In this document: positions 44,930 through 53,588 of the stretch, piece after piece
Numbering within the stretch: the stretch's first letter is position 1
Layout: each line of letters starts with the position of its first letter
Source: Bog-473 sp963753115
GTDB taxonomy: Bacteria > Actinomycetota > Acidimicrobiia > Acidimicrobiales > RAAP-2
Assembly (NCBI GenBank): GCA_963753115.1
Contig: CAVWBB010000003.1
Span: forward strand, 124,001 to 188,000
DNA: 64,000 nt
Reading direction: 5' to 3'
Translations under genes and position numbers: made by a program
The notes under the pieces: generated by a model
What the model saw: the letters and a program-made list of their open reading frames with translations, nothing else
Databases searched by the model: none
What the model was told of the DNA's origin: nothing

Positions 44930-45490
44930 TCAGAGACCGGCGTCGAGGACTTTGTGGAGCGCCACCTCGAGCGCGGCGCGGTCGCCGTCGTCGAGGTGCG
45001 CCACCAGGTGACGGTTGATCCCGTCGATGTGGGCGGCCACGGCCTTGTCGAGCACGGCCTGCCCCTCCGGCGTCAGCACGACATAGATACTCCGGCGATC
45101 GCTCGGGCAGTTCTCCCGCGCCACGAGTCCCGCCTCCACCATGCGGTCGACCAGGCGGGTCACCCCGCCGGTGGTCAGCGCCACGTCGGCGCTGAGGCGG
45201 CTCATGGTCAGACGGCTCTCGGGAGCGCCCCCCACGTGGATGAGGACGTCGAAGAAGACGAGGGGGATCCCGACGTTCTGCTCGAGCTCGCGTCCCAGGC
45301 TGTCGGTCAACCGGCGGTGCGTCCTGACGATGAGGGTCATGAGGCGGATGCGGTCGTCGTCGATCTGGCTCAGGACACCGCAGGTGCCCCCGGCCTCGCC
45401 GGCGGCCTCGTCGCCGGTCACACCGCCATTGGGGCGCACCTCTCCCCGGTTCTGGTCACCGCCTGTTGCCGGGATGGTCGCCGTTCCCAT
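44930..45490 (-). CDS. MarR-family transcriptional regulator
   Basis: 186 aa. A 40-residue disordered N-terminus precedes the winged helix: LTMSRLSADVALTTGGVTRL (recognition helix), VDRMVEAGLVAR, and the wing SDRRSIYVVLTPEG. Divergent from yceI over a spacer with strong dyads (45533-45569), so it probably represses yceI and itself. The inducer is unknown; MarR relatives near SDR/YceI genes often respond to oxidants or phenols. Confidence 0.87.
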   Translation of the reverse strand: MGTATIPATGGDQNRGEVRPNGGVTGDEAAGEAGGTCGVLSQIDDDRIRLMTLIVRTHRRLTDSLGRELEQNVGIPLVFFDVLIHVGGAPESRLTMSRLSADVALTTGGVTRLVDRMVEAGLVARENCPSDRRSIYVVLTPEGQAVLDKAVAAHIDGINRHLVAHLDDGDRAALEVALHKVLDAGL

Positions 45491-45532
45491 GTCGCTTCTC
45501 TCAGTCTCCCCCGAAAACTCTGCGATTCCCAG

Positions 45533-45571
45533 TATATCTGATTGACAAGTATCTGTATAGTCAGATATAGT
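45533..45571 (+). promoter_or_regulatory. yceI promoter with overlapping MarR operator
   Basis: -35 TTGACA (45542-45547) and -10 TATAGT (45566-45571), 18 bp apart, form a near-consensus promoter for yceI. TATATCTGA (45533-45541) and TCAGATATA (45561-45569) are perfect inverted repeats, and TATCTG-N6-CAGATA (45550-45567) is a second, tighter dyad. A MarR dimer here would block RNA polymerase. This is the clearest promoter in the window. Confidence 0.7.
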
Positions 45572-45610
45572 GCAAGCAAGGAAATCCCGGCACATCAAGG
45601 AGACCAGCAA

Positions 45611-46174
45611 ATGAGCACCGACACCAGCACTTCTACCCTCCCGAAGGTTGGGACATACACGATCGATCCGGCCCACACCGAGGTCGGCTTCGTCGCCCGC
45701 CACCTGATCGGCACGAAGGTACGTGGCCGCTTCACCGAGGCCGAGGGCACCTTCACGGTGGCCGAGAACCCCACCGAGTCGACCCTGCACGCCACCGTCC
45801 AGGCCGCCACCATCCACACCAACCAGGCGCAGCGTGACGAGCACCTGCGCACCAACGACTTCCTGGACGTCCCCAACCACCCCACGCTGACCCTGGTCAG
45901 CACCGGGCTGCGCCAGGTCGACGACAGCAACTGGGTCCTCACCGGCGACCTCACCATCCGGGGCGTCACCAAGTCGGTCGACTTCGACCTCGAGTTCCTC
46001 GGGGAAGGGCCGTCCATGCAGGAGGGCAAGACCGTCGTGGCCTTCTCGGCCAGCGCCACCATCGACCGGCGCGACTTCGGCGTGAGCTTCAACCACTCGC
46101 TCCTCGACGGCAGCGTCGTGGTGGGTAACAAGGTCCAGATCGAGATCGAGGTCGAGGCCACCCAGGCCGACTGA
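45611..46174 (+). CDS. YceI-family lipid-binding protein
   Basis: 187 aa lipocalin-like beta-barrel. PKVGTYTIDPAHTEVGFVAR, the central DFLDVPNHPT (metal-independent YceI signature), and GVTKSVDFDLE are characteristic. YceI proteins bind polyisoprenoids or fatty amides. No signal peptide, so probably cytoplasmic here. AAGGAGACC is a strong ribosome-binding site. Under a MarR-type operator. Confidence 0.9.
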   Translation: MSTDTSTSTLPKVGTYTIDPAHTEVGFVARHLIGTKVRGRFTEAEGTFTVAENPTESTLHATVQAATIHTNQAQRDEHLRTNDFLDVPNHPTLTLVSTGLRQVDDSNWVLTGDLTIRGVTKSVDFDLEFLGEGPSMQEGKTVVAFSASATIDRRDFGVSFNHSLLDGSVVVGNKVQIEIEVEATQAD

Positions 46175-46232
46175 CCTCTGGCGGCCGCCGGCCCGGGACC
46201 CGGGTCGGCGCCGCTCGATACGCTTCCCGGCC

Positions 46233-47903
46233 ATGGCCAGCCTGCGCAACGCACCGGCCACCGGGCTCCGCCCCGTCGAGTCGACGCGCCCGCACGTGCT
46301 GGCGGTCGACCTCGGCACCGGTGGACCCAAGGTGGCTGTGTTGGCGGCCACCGGGCGGATCGCGGCCCATGCCTTCCAGGCGGTGGGAATTGATCTGACC
46401 GACGATGGGGGAGCGGAGCAGTCCCCGCAAGCCTGGTGGGACGCCATCGTGGCGTCGGCCCGTCAGGCCATCGCCGACAGCGGCGTGGCGCCCGAGGACA
46501 TCGTGGGCATCGGCTGCACCTCCCAGTGGTCGGGCACCGTGCCCGTCGACGACAGCGGAGCCGCCATCGGTCCCGCCATCACCTGGATGGACTCCCGCGG
46601 CGCTCGCGCCGTCCGCGAGACCGTGCGAGGTGCCCTCAACGTGCAGGGCTACTCCGCCTCCAAGCTGGCGAAGTGGGTGCGCCGCACCGGCGGCATCCCG
46701 AGCCAGTCCGGCAAGGACCCGGTGGGCCACATCCACTTCCTGCGCGAGCAGCGGCCCGACACCTACGCCGCGGCGGCGGTGTTCCTCGAGCCGGTCGACT
46801 ACCTGAACCTGCGCCTGACCGGCCTGGCCCGTGCGTCGCACGACTCCATCACCCTGCACTGGGTGACGGACAACCGTGACATCAACGCGGTCGCCTACGA
46901 CGACTCGCTGATGGCGCTGGCCGGCCTCGAGCGCGCCAAGCTGCCCGACCTGGTGCCGACGGGGAGCGTGCTCGGCGGTCTCGCCCCGCCCGCCGCCGCC
47001 GAGCTCGGCCTGCTCCCGGGAACGCCCGTCGTCGCCGGCACCGGGGACCTCCACTCGGCCGCCGTCGGCTCGGGGGCCGTGGCCGACTTCGACGGGCACC
47101 TCTACATCGGCACCTCCAGCTGGATCAGCTGCCACGTCCCGTTCAAGAAGACCGACGCGCTGACCAACATCGCCTCCTTCCCCTCGGGCATCCCGGGTCG
47201 CTACCTCGTGGCCGACGAGCACGAGACGGGGGGCGCCTGCCTGACCTGGCTGCGCGACAACCTGCTCTTCCCCGAGGACGCCCTGACCGTCAACTTCTCC
47301 GTGCCTGCCACCAGCCCCCTCGCCCCCGGCAACATCTTCGCCACCCTCAACGACCTCGCCGCCTCGGTTCCCGCCGGGTCCCGCGGCGTCCTGTTCACGC
47401 CCTGGCTGAACGGCGAGCGCTCGCCGGTGGACGACCACACCATCCGCGGGGGGTTTCACAACATCTCGCTCTCGTCCACCCGGGCGGACATGGTGCGGGC
47501 GGTGTTCGAGGGCGTCGCGCTGAATTCGGCCTGGCTCCTCGGAGCGGTGGAGAAATACACCAAGCGCCCTTTCCCCTCCCTCGCCTTCGTCGGTGGCGGC
47601 GCCAACTCCGACCTCTGGTCGCAGATCCACGCCGACGCCACAGGGCGCACCATCCGCCAGATCGACGAGCCCGTCCTGGCCAACGTGCGCGGCGCCGGCC
47701 TGCTCACGCTCCTCGCGCTGGGCCACCTCACCATCGCCGACATCCCGGGCACGGTCACCGTCAAGGCCACCTACGAGCCCGATCCGGCGGCCGGCGAGGT
47801 CTACGCCGCGTTGCTCAAGGAGTTCGTCAACCTCTACGAGAAGACGAAGGCGATCCACAAGCGGCTGAACGGCCGCCGCCTGCAGCAGCTCACCGCCGGA
47901 TGA
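46233..47903 (+). CDS. FGGY-family carbohydrate kinase (xylulokinase-like)
   Basis: 556 aa, ASKHA ATPase fold. VLAVDLGTGGPKVAVLA is the phosphate-1 motif, ITWMDSRGA the sugar-binding piece, VVAGTGDLHSAAVGSG phosphate 2, and FVGGGANSDLWSQIHADATG the adenosine motif. It is somewhat longer than ordinary xylulokinases, with a 20-aa N-terminal extension. Substrate unclear; no sugar transporter is nearby. Confidence 0.85.
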   Translation: MASLRNAPATGLRPVESTRPHVLAVDLGTGGPKVAVLAATGRIAAHAFQAVGIDLTDDGGAEQSPQAWWDAIVASARQAIADSGVAPEDIVGIGCTSQWSGTVPVDDSGAAIGPAITWMDSRGARAVRETVRGALNVQGYSASKLAKWVRRTGGIPSQSGKDPVGHIHFLREQRPDTYAAAAVFLEPVDYLNLRLTGLARASHDSITLHWVTDNRDINAVAYDDSLMALAGLERAKLPDLVPTGSVLGGLAPPAAAELGLLPGTPVVAGTGDLHSAAVGSGAVADFDGHLYIGTSSWISCHVPFKKTDALTNIASFPSGIPGRYLVADEHETGGACLTWLRDNLLFPEDALTVNFSVPATSPLAPGNIFATLNDLAASVPAGSRGVLFTPWLNGERSPVDDHTIRGGFHNISLSSTRADMVRAVFEGVALNSAWLLGAVEKYTKRPFPSLAFVGGGANSDLWSQIHADATGRTIRQIDEPVLANVRGAGLLTLLALGHLTIADIPGTVTVKATYEPDPAAGEVYAALLKEFVNLYEKTKAIHKRLNGRRLQQLTAG

Positions 47904-47908
47904 TCACC

Positions 47909-47938
47909 GGCGGCGGACGACGAAGACCTATCGCCGCC
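47909..47938. terminator. Hairpin between convergent genes
   Basis: GGCGGCG (47909-47915) and CGCCGCC (47932-47938) pair around a 16-base loop that contains the downstream stop region. It is a possible shared terminator of the sugar kinase and the methyltransferase; weak. Confidence 0.35.
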
Positions 47939-48764
47939 GCAGCAGTCCCCGCCGACCAGAGCCCTTCGTGACGATCAACGCCAGCGACGTCGTCACGTAG
48001 CCGGCCAACTCGGTGCGCAGGTGCACGTCGCTGTACGGCGGCACGTCGACGTGCTCGTCCTCGGGCGTCGCGCCCAAGGTGTAATCCATGTCGACGTCAT
48101 GGCCCGCCCGCCGTAGCCGCGCCACCAGCTCTTCGATGTCCCGCCGCCGGTAGAACACGGTCCCGCCGGCCTCGACGGTGGCGTCGTTGGACGACACGAG
48201 GTACTCGGTCGTGTGCACGGCCACGCCGCCGGGTCGCAGGCACGCCAGCGACGCGGCCACGAAGTCGATCCCGGCGCCGAGCGTCCCAAGATGCTCCAGC
48301 GCGCACGACGACCACGCGAAGTCGAACCCAGTCAAGTCCGCCGGCACCTCGGTCATGTCCACGGGGCGATAGGTCACCCGCTCGGCGAACACCGCCGGCG
48401 CGCACAGCTCGAACTCGTTGAGGTCCTCGAGCCCGCCGGCCCACTCGACGGCCGAGTCCGTCCAGCCCGTGGCGACGGCCGACTCGCGGGGCTGGTCGGT
48501 GGCGACGATGGTGCAGCCGGCGTCGGCGAAGAGCGCGACCAGCGGCTCCTGCCCCACGCCGAACCCGAGCCCCCTGCGTCCCGCGGCGAGCAAGCCCCGC
48601 TCATGGAGGGCCTCGGCGATGAAGAGCCACTCCCACATCTTGCGGTGGAGCATGACCTCACGGCTCTCGTCGGCGGCCGCCCACATCGGCCGCAGCCGCT
48701 CGGCCCAGGCCCGCAGAGCCGGCGAGCGCAACGATTCGGCCGAGCACAATTGCGAGCGCAGCAT
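47928..48764 (-). CDS. SAM-dependent methyltransferase (surface-glycan type)
   Basis: 278 aa. RRGLGFGVGQEPLVALFADA is motif I, IVATDQP the acidic strand, and FDFAWSSCALEHLG the motif IV region. Similar in style to methyltransferases associated with sugar or exopolysaccharide genes. No partner glycosyltransferases lie next to it. Target unknown. Confidence 0.78.
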   Translation of the reverse strand: MLRSQLCSAESLRSPALRAWAERLRPMWAAADESREVMLHRKMWEWLFIAEALHERGLLAAGRRGLGFGVGQEPLVALFADAGCTIVATDQPRESAVATGWTDSAVEWAGGLEDLNEFELCAPAVFAERVTYRPVDMTEVPADLTGFDFAWSSCALEHLGTLGAGIDFVAASLACLRPGGVAVHTTEYLVSSNDATVEAGGTVFYRRRDIEELVARLRRAGHDVDMDYTLGATPEDEHVDVPPYSDVHLRTELAGYVTTSLALIVTKGSGRRGLLRRR

Positions 48765-48823
48765 GACCGGGCGACCTTATCGGGGTGGCCGCCTCGCCTC
48801 GCCGCCGGGCCGCCCCCGGAGGA

Positions 48824-50200
48824 TCAGATCCGCTCGAAGTTGCGGGCCAGCTCCCAGTCCGTCACGTGGCGGTTGCTCGCCAGCCACTCCTGCTCGGCCG
48901 TGTTGAGGAGATGGTGATGGACGTCCGGCCCGAAGGCCTCGAGAGCCACGGCGGAGTCGCGCAGCTCGGCGATGGCCTCGACGAGGGTCGAGGGGATGCG
49001 CGGCACGTCGGCGGCCTCGTAGGCGTTGACGGGGTAGGGATCGCCGGGCTCGAGTTCGTGGTCGATGCCGTAGAGGCCGGCCGCGATGGCTGCCGCCAGC
49101 ACGAGATACGGATTCACGTCCGCTCCCGGGATCCTCGACTCCACCCGCCGCCCGGACCCGTGCCCGACGAGGCGGAAGCCGCACGTGCGGTTGTCCTCGC
49201 CGTAGACGGCGGCGGTGGGCGCCCAGCTCCCGGGGACGTAGCGCCGGTAGGAGTTGACCGTCGGGGCCGCCATCCACGCCAGCTCGCGGGCGGCGTGCAG
49301 CTGGCCGGCCAAGAACCGCCGGCCCAGCGTGGACAGCCCGCTCGGGTGCGACGCGTCGCCGTCGGCGGCGTTGGCCGCCATCAGCGCCTCCCCGCTCTCC
49401 AGGTCCCACAGGCTCGTGTGCACGTGACACGAGGACCCGACGTCGTCCATCGTCCACTTGGCCATGAACGTCGCCGCCCGGCCCTCCTGCGTGGCAATCT
49501 CCTTGATCCCGTTCTTGAACACAAGATGACGGTCGGCTGTCACAAGGGACTCGTCGTAGGTGACATTGACCTCGTGCTGGCCCCGCCCCGCCTCGCCCTT
49601 GGAGAACTCGACGGGGATGTCGGCGGCACACATCTCGTTGCGGATGCGGCGCAGGACGTACTCCTCACGGGAGGTCTGCAGCAGCTGGTAGTCCTCGATG
49701 GTCGAGGTGTGCGGTGTCAGACCCTTCCAGCCCCTGGCGTCCGCCTCCTCGTAGGTCTCGTTGAAGAGGAAGAACTCGAGCTCGGTGGCGCTGCACACCC
49801 GCAGGCCGCGCTCGGCCGCCCGCTCCAGCTGGCGCCGCAGGATCCGGCGGGGCGACACCTCGACCGGCGCCCCGTCCTCGTCCGTGAGGTCGCAGATGAC
49901 GAAGGCGGTGCCCTCGAGCCAGGGGATGAGGCGGGCCGAGTCGTAGTCGGGGCGGCAGACGAAGTCGCCGTACCCGGTGTCCCAGTTGGTGAAGCGGTAG
50001 CCCGGCAGGGGGTTCATGTCGACGTCGACCGCCAGCAGGTAGTCGCACGCCTCAATCCCGTGCTCGGCCACATGTGCCTTGAAGAAGTCGGACGTCACCC
50101 GCTTGCCCACGGGGCGGCCGTGCATGTCGGGGAACGCCAGCACGACGGTGTCGACGGACCCGTCGGCAATGGCCTCATCTATGAGCTCACGACCTGGCAT
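48824..50200 (-). CDS. Glutamine-synthetase-family gamma-glutamyl ligase (PuuA/FluG-like)
   Basis: 458 aa. Catalytic-domain motifs are ATELEFFLFN (metal Glu), GRGQHEVN, MDDVGSSCHVHTSLWD and the Arg-rich ATP segment NRTCGFRLVGHGSGRRVESR. N-terminal beta-grasp part lacks the usual GSI features, and C-terminal adenylylation Tyr is not evident. A puuD-like hydrolase is divergently adjacent and an aldehyde dehydrogenase lies 3.5 kb on, so gamma-glutamylation of a polyamine or other amine is more likely than glutamine synthesis. Confidence 0.82.
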   Translation of the reverse strand: MPGRELIDEAIADGSVDTVVLAFPDMHGRPVGKRVTSDFFKAHVAEHGIEACDYLLAVDVDMNPLPGYRFTNWDTGYGDFVCRPDYDSARLIPWLEGTAFVICDLTDEDGAPVEVSPRRILRRQLERAAERGLRVCSATELEFFLFNETYEEADARGWKGLTPHTSTIEDYQLLQTSREEYVLRRIRNEMCAADIPVEFSKGEAGRGQHEVNVTYDESLVTADRHLVFKNGIKEIATQEGRAATFMAKWTMDDVGSSCHVHTSLWDLESGEALMAANAADGDASHPSGLSTLGRRFLAGQLHAARELAWMAAPTVNSYRRYVPGSWAPTAAVYGEDNRTCGFRLVGHGSGRRVESRIPGADVNPYLVLAAAIAAGLYGIDHELEPGDPYPVNAYEAADVPRIPSTLVEAIAELRDSAVALEAFGPDVHHHLLNTAEQEWLASNRHVTDWELARNFERI

Positions 50201-50262
50201 CCGCCCTGTCTACCCCACGGCGGACGGCTGCACGGCGGGCGTCAGGCCGCCGCGTACCCCGT

Positions 50263-51024
50263 ATGTACGCTGGGCAGGTGATCCCGCTCGTCGGCGTCTC
50301 GACCTATGTGGCCGACGTGGCCTGGGCCTCGTGGGAGCGCCGGGCCGCCGTCCTGCCCGAGTCCTACTTCGAGCTGGTGGCCGCCGCCGGCGGTCGTCCC
50401 CTCCTCCTCCCGCCGACCAGCACCGCCCCGGGCGGCCCCACCGCCGGCGCCGCCGAGGTCATCGCCGTGCTCGACGCCCTCGTCCTGACCGGCGGCGGCG
50501 ACCTGGACCCCGCCTCCTACGGCGAGGACCCGGACCCCGAGGTCGGGGGCATCGACCTGAACCGGGACGCCAGTGAGCGGGCCCTCCTGGCCGCCGCCCT
50601 CGAGGCCGACATGCCGATTCTCGCCATCTGCCGGGGCTGCCAGGTCCTCAACGTCCACCTGGGCGGCACCCTGCACCAGCACCTGCCTGACGTGGTCGGC
50701 AACCTCGACCACCGCAGCGCCCCGATGGTCTTCGGCGACGTCGACGTCACGACCGTGCCGGGCACCACGACGGCCGCCGTGTTCGGCGCCGGCACCACCG
50801 TCCGCTGCTCGCACCACCAAGCCATCCGTGACCTCGGCAGGGGTCTGGTGGTCACCGCTCGCGCCCCGGATGAAGTGGTGGAGGCGGTGGAGCTCCCTAC
50901 CGCCCGCTTCGTCCTCGCGGTCCAATGGCACCCTGAGGAGGGCATGGATCAGCGGCCATTCGACGCCCTGGTCGGGGCGGCCCGGGCGTACAAGGAAGAA
51001 CGGTCGCTCCGGGCCGCAGTCTGA
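50263..51024 (+). CDS. Gamma-glutamyl-GABA hydrolase (peptidase C26, PuuD-like)
   Basis: 253 aa class I glutamine-amidotransferase fold. LTGGGDLDPASYGEDP is the family marker, ILAICRGCQVLNVHLGG holds the nucleophile Cys, and VQWHPE the catalytic His-Glu. Start could be ATG 50263 or GTG 50278 (MIPLVGVSTY); the second fits homologues better. Divergent from the glutamine-synthetase-like gene; the pair fits the Puu route of putrescine breakdown. Confidence 0.87.
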   Translation: MYAGQVIPLVGVSTYVADVAWASWERRAAVLPESYFELVAAAGGRPLLLPPTSTAPGGPTAGAAEVIAVLDALVLTGGGDLDPASYGEDPDPEVGGIDLNRDASERALLAAALEADMPILAICRGCQVLNVHLGGTLHQHLPDVVGNLDHRSAPMVFGDVDVTTVPGTTTAAVFGAGTTVRCSHHQAIRDLGRGLVVTARAPDEVVEAVELPTARFVLAVQWHPEEGMDQRPFDALVGAARAYKEERSLRAAV

Positions 51025-51100
51025 CGGCCTCATTCCTGCAACCCCCAGATGACGTCGTCGTCCTGGGTCGTCCGGGAGTCCGCCGGGTAAGGTGCCCGCC

Positions 51101-51247
51101 ATGGCCAAGAGCGGTGCCCGCAAAGTCGTCAAGCCCGTCGCAGCGACCGCAGTGACCCTGGGGACGATCGCCAGCATCTGGTGGTTCGCGCTCAAGCCCC
51201 GCCGCAAGGCCAAGAACGCCGGCGGGATCACGACCGAGAAGAAGTAG
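51101..51247 (+). CDS. Small single-span membrane protein (48 aa)
   Basis: ATG 51101 to TAG 51247. A basic N-terminus (MAKSGARKVVKP) is followed by one hydrophobic helix VAATAVTLGTIASIWWFAL and a very basic tail (KPRRKAKNAGG). Codons have the same GC-rich third positions as the neighbours. It follows the hydrolase after 76 bp and is convergent with the Sir2 gene. Function unknown. Confidence 0.55.
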   Translation: MAKSGARKVVKPVAATAVTLGTIASIWWFALKPRRKAKNAGGITTEKK

Positions 51248-51256
51248 GGCCGGCCG

Positions 51257-52066
51257 CTACTCCAGCCCATCCATCAGCGCCGGCAGGCAGTCGCTGATGG
51301 AGCCCCAGAGGCGCACGTCGGCCAGCGTGTCCATGTCGGTGGGCTCGCCGTTCACGATGATGGCGACGGCACCGTGCCGGACGGCGATCGGCACCACGCC
51401 GGCCGCTGGGAAGACGGCAAGCGTCGAACCCACCGCCAGCAGCAGGTCGCATTCCGCCGCGGCCTCCTCGGCCCGGAAGAGGTCCTCCGCCACCAGGCTC
51501 TGACCGAAGCTGATGGTCGCCGACTTGAGGATCCCGCCGCAGACCGTGCCGTCCCCGCCGTCGATCACCGCCGTACAGGCCGGGTCCACCTCGCCGGCCC
51601 GCACCCGGTCGTGCACCGGTTCGGACGGCTGGCGCTCTCCGCAACTGAGGCACATCACGTCCAGCGACGTCCCGTGGATCTCCACGATGCGCGCCGGGTC
51701 ACTGCCGGCCTTCTGGTGCAGCCCGTCGATGTTCTGCGTGACGAGCAGCTCCAACCGCCCGCTGCGCTCCAGATCGACCAGGGCGCGGTGCCCCGCATTC
51801 GGCTCGGCCCGCCACATCGATGAGGTGAGGCGGTTCTGCCACGCCCGCGCCCGCAGTTCGGGGTCCGACACGTAGGCCTGGAGCGTCGCCATCTTCTCGG
51901 CCTCGGGGTTCTTGGTCCAGACGCCCTGCGGCCCCCGGAAGTCGGCGATGCCCGAGTCCGTCGAGATACCGGCGCCCGTCAGCACCACGACCCGCCCCGC
52001 CTGCTGCAGCAGCGCACGGGCCCGCGCGATGTCGTCCGTCGAGTCCACCCCGTCCATCCCAGCCAT
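51257..52066 (-). CDS. Sir2-family NAD-dependent protein deacylase
   Basis: 269 aa. VVLTGAGISTDSGIADFRG (NAD binding), VTQNIDGLHQKAG (catalytic region), and the zinc site CLSC with a later Cys pair around DPACTAV and GTVCGGILK. VGSTLAVFPAAG is the C-terminal motif. Probably removes acetyl or acyl groups from lysines, for example of acyl-CoA synthetases; one such ligase is divergently encoded 34 bp away. Start ATG 52066, alternative 52057. The much longer open frame upstream (to 53914) is antisense to the ligase and not coding. Confidence 0.88.
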   Translation of the reverse strand: MAGMDGVDSTDDIARARALLQQAGRVVVLTGAGISTDSGIADFRGPQGVWTKNPEAEKMATLQAYVSDPELRARAWQNRLTSSMWRAEPNAGHRALVDLERSGRLELLVTQNIDGLHQKAGSDPARIVEIHGTSLDVMCLSCGERQPSEPVHDRVRAGEVDPACTAVIDGGDGTVCGGILKSATISFGQSLVAEDLFRAEEAAAECDLLLAVGSTLAVFPAAGVVPIAVRHGAVAIIVNGEPTDMDTLADVRLWGSISDCLPALMDGLE

Positions 52067-52099
52067 GGTGGCACGGCCACCGGCGCGTATCCTGCGCCG

Positions 52100-53557
52100 G
52101 TGGCCGCGACCAGGAGCGCCCCGACCGTCGAGCTGTTGCACGCGGCCGACGCGGAGGACCGCCAGCGCCGGGCCGCCGCTGCGCTCCTCGCCCGGGGTTG
52201 CACGCGGGGCGATCGCGTCGCCTTCGCACTCGGCTCGTCGGCCGACCTCATCTGCGCGGTGCTCGGCGCAGCCCGCGTCGGCCTCATCCCGGTCCTGCTG
52301 AACGCAACGCTCACACCGGCCGAGCGCGACGAGCTCGCCGACGACGCACGCCCCATCACGCGTGTCTTCTCCCACGACGACCTGCGCCACCTCGTCCATG
52401 AGGGCGACGCGACGCGGCCCGTCGACCTGGCGCCCTACCCGCTGACCCGCTCCATGCACTACACGTCGGGCACGACGGGCAAGCCCAAGGGCGTCACCAC
52501 CGGGCTGTGGGACGAGCCGACGGCCCGCGCCGTCTTCGAGGACGAGGCAGACGTCTGGCACTTCGACCAAGCAGACCTGCACCTCGTCTGCTCGCCGATG
52601 TACCACACGCCGTCGATCCGCTTCGCGAGCAACACCCTGCTGGCGGGAGGGTCGCTGGTCATCCTGAGCCGGTTCGACGCAGCGACCGCACTCGACGTCC
52701 TGCGCCGGCACCGCCCGACGACCACCTTCATGGTGCCCACCCATCTCGAGCGCATCCTGCAGCAAACCGACCTGGGCGACGACGAGCGCCTGGACTCGTT
52801 GCGCCTGTTGGCCCATGCCGGGTCGCCCTGCCCCGAGCCGGTCAAGCGGGCCGTGATGGCCCGTACCAACGCCGGCGCCGTCTGGGAGTTCTACGGCTCC
52901 ACCGAGGCCCAGTTCACCGTGTGCCCGCCCGAGGACTGGCTCGAGCACCCCGGAAGCGTCGGCCGGGCCCGCGCCGGCCGCCGAATCACCATCGCCCCAG
53001 CCGACGCCGACGCCGACGCCGACCCCGGCGCTCCTCCCGGCACCAGGGTCAGGGATGACCCAGCCGACACGTCGGGCACCATCTGGTGCACCATGCCCGC
53101 CTTCGCCCGCTTCGCGTATTGGGATGACGCCGCGGCCACCGACGCTGCCTGGCACGGGGACTCGTGCACCGTCGGCGACCTGGGCCGCCTCGGTCCGGAC
53201 CAATTCCTCTACCTGACCGGCCGCCGCCAGGACCTCATCATCAGCGGTGGCGTCAACGTCTATCCCGCCGAGGTCGAGGACGCCCTCGCCACCGCCGACG
53301 GCATCGCCGAGGTGGCCGTCTTCGCCCTCCCCGACGACGAGTGGGGCCAACGCGTCTGCGCCGCCTACGTCCCCGATTCCCGCCGGTCGCCTGCCAGCGC
53401 GTCGCTCGAGGATGCCCTGCGGGCCGCTGCCTCGGCCCGCCTCGCCCCCTACAAGCGGCCCAAGTCGTACTTCGCCGCCGGGGACCTGCCCCATACGGCC
53501 ACGGGCAAGCTCATGCGCCGGGCGGTCCCCGAGCACCTCGGACTCGATCCCGGCTGA
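52100..53557 (+). CDS. Class I adenylate-forming acyl-CoA ligase
   Basis: 485 aa. SMHYTSGTTGKPKGVTTG (P-loop), VWEFYGSTEAQ (A5), LTGRRQDLIISGGVNVYPAE (hinge) and the catalytic Lys in TATGKLMRRA are present. Shorter than FadD relatives because the N-terminal subdomain is trimmed. The Sir2 gene is divergent, a pairing known from acetyl-CoA-synthetase control. It probably activates a short or medium carboxylic acid. Confidence 0.87.
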   Translation: MAATRSAPTVELLHAADAEDRQRRAAAALLARGCTRGDRVAFALGSSADLICAVLGAARVGLIPVLLNATLTPAERDELADDARPITRVFSHDDLRHLVHEGDATRPVDLAPYPLTRSMHYTSGTTGKPKGVTTGLWDEPTARAVFEDEADVWHFDQADLHLVCSPMYHTPSIRFASNTLLAGGSLVILSRFDAATALDVLRRHRPTTTFMVPTHLERILQQTDLGDDERLDSLRLLAHAGSPCPEPVKRAVMARTNAGAVWEFYGSTEAQFTVCPPEDWLEHPGSVGRARAGRRITIAPADADADADPGAPPGTRVRDDPADTSGTIWCTMPAFARFAYWDDAAATDAAWHGDSCTVGDLGRLGPDQFLYLTGRRQDLIISGGVNVYPAEVEDALATADGIAEVAVFALPDDEWGQRVCAAYVPDSRRSPASASLEDALRAAASARLAPYKRPKSYFAAGDLPHTATGKLMRRAVPEHLGLDPG

Positions 53558-53588
53558 AACGAGCCCGTGGGCGGGTAAGACTCCTCCT

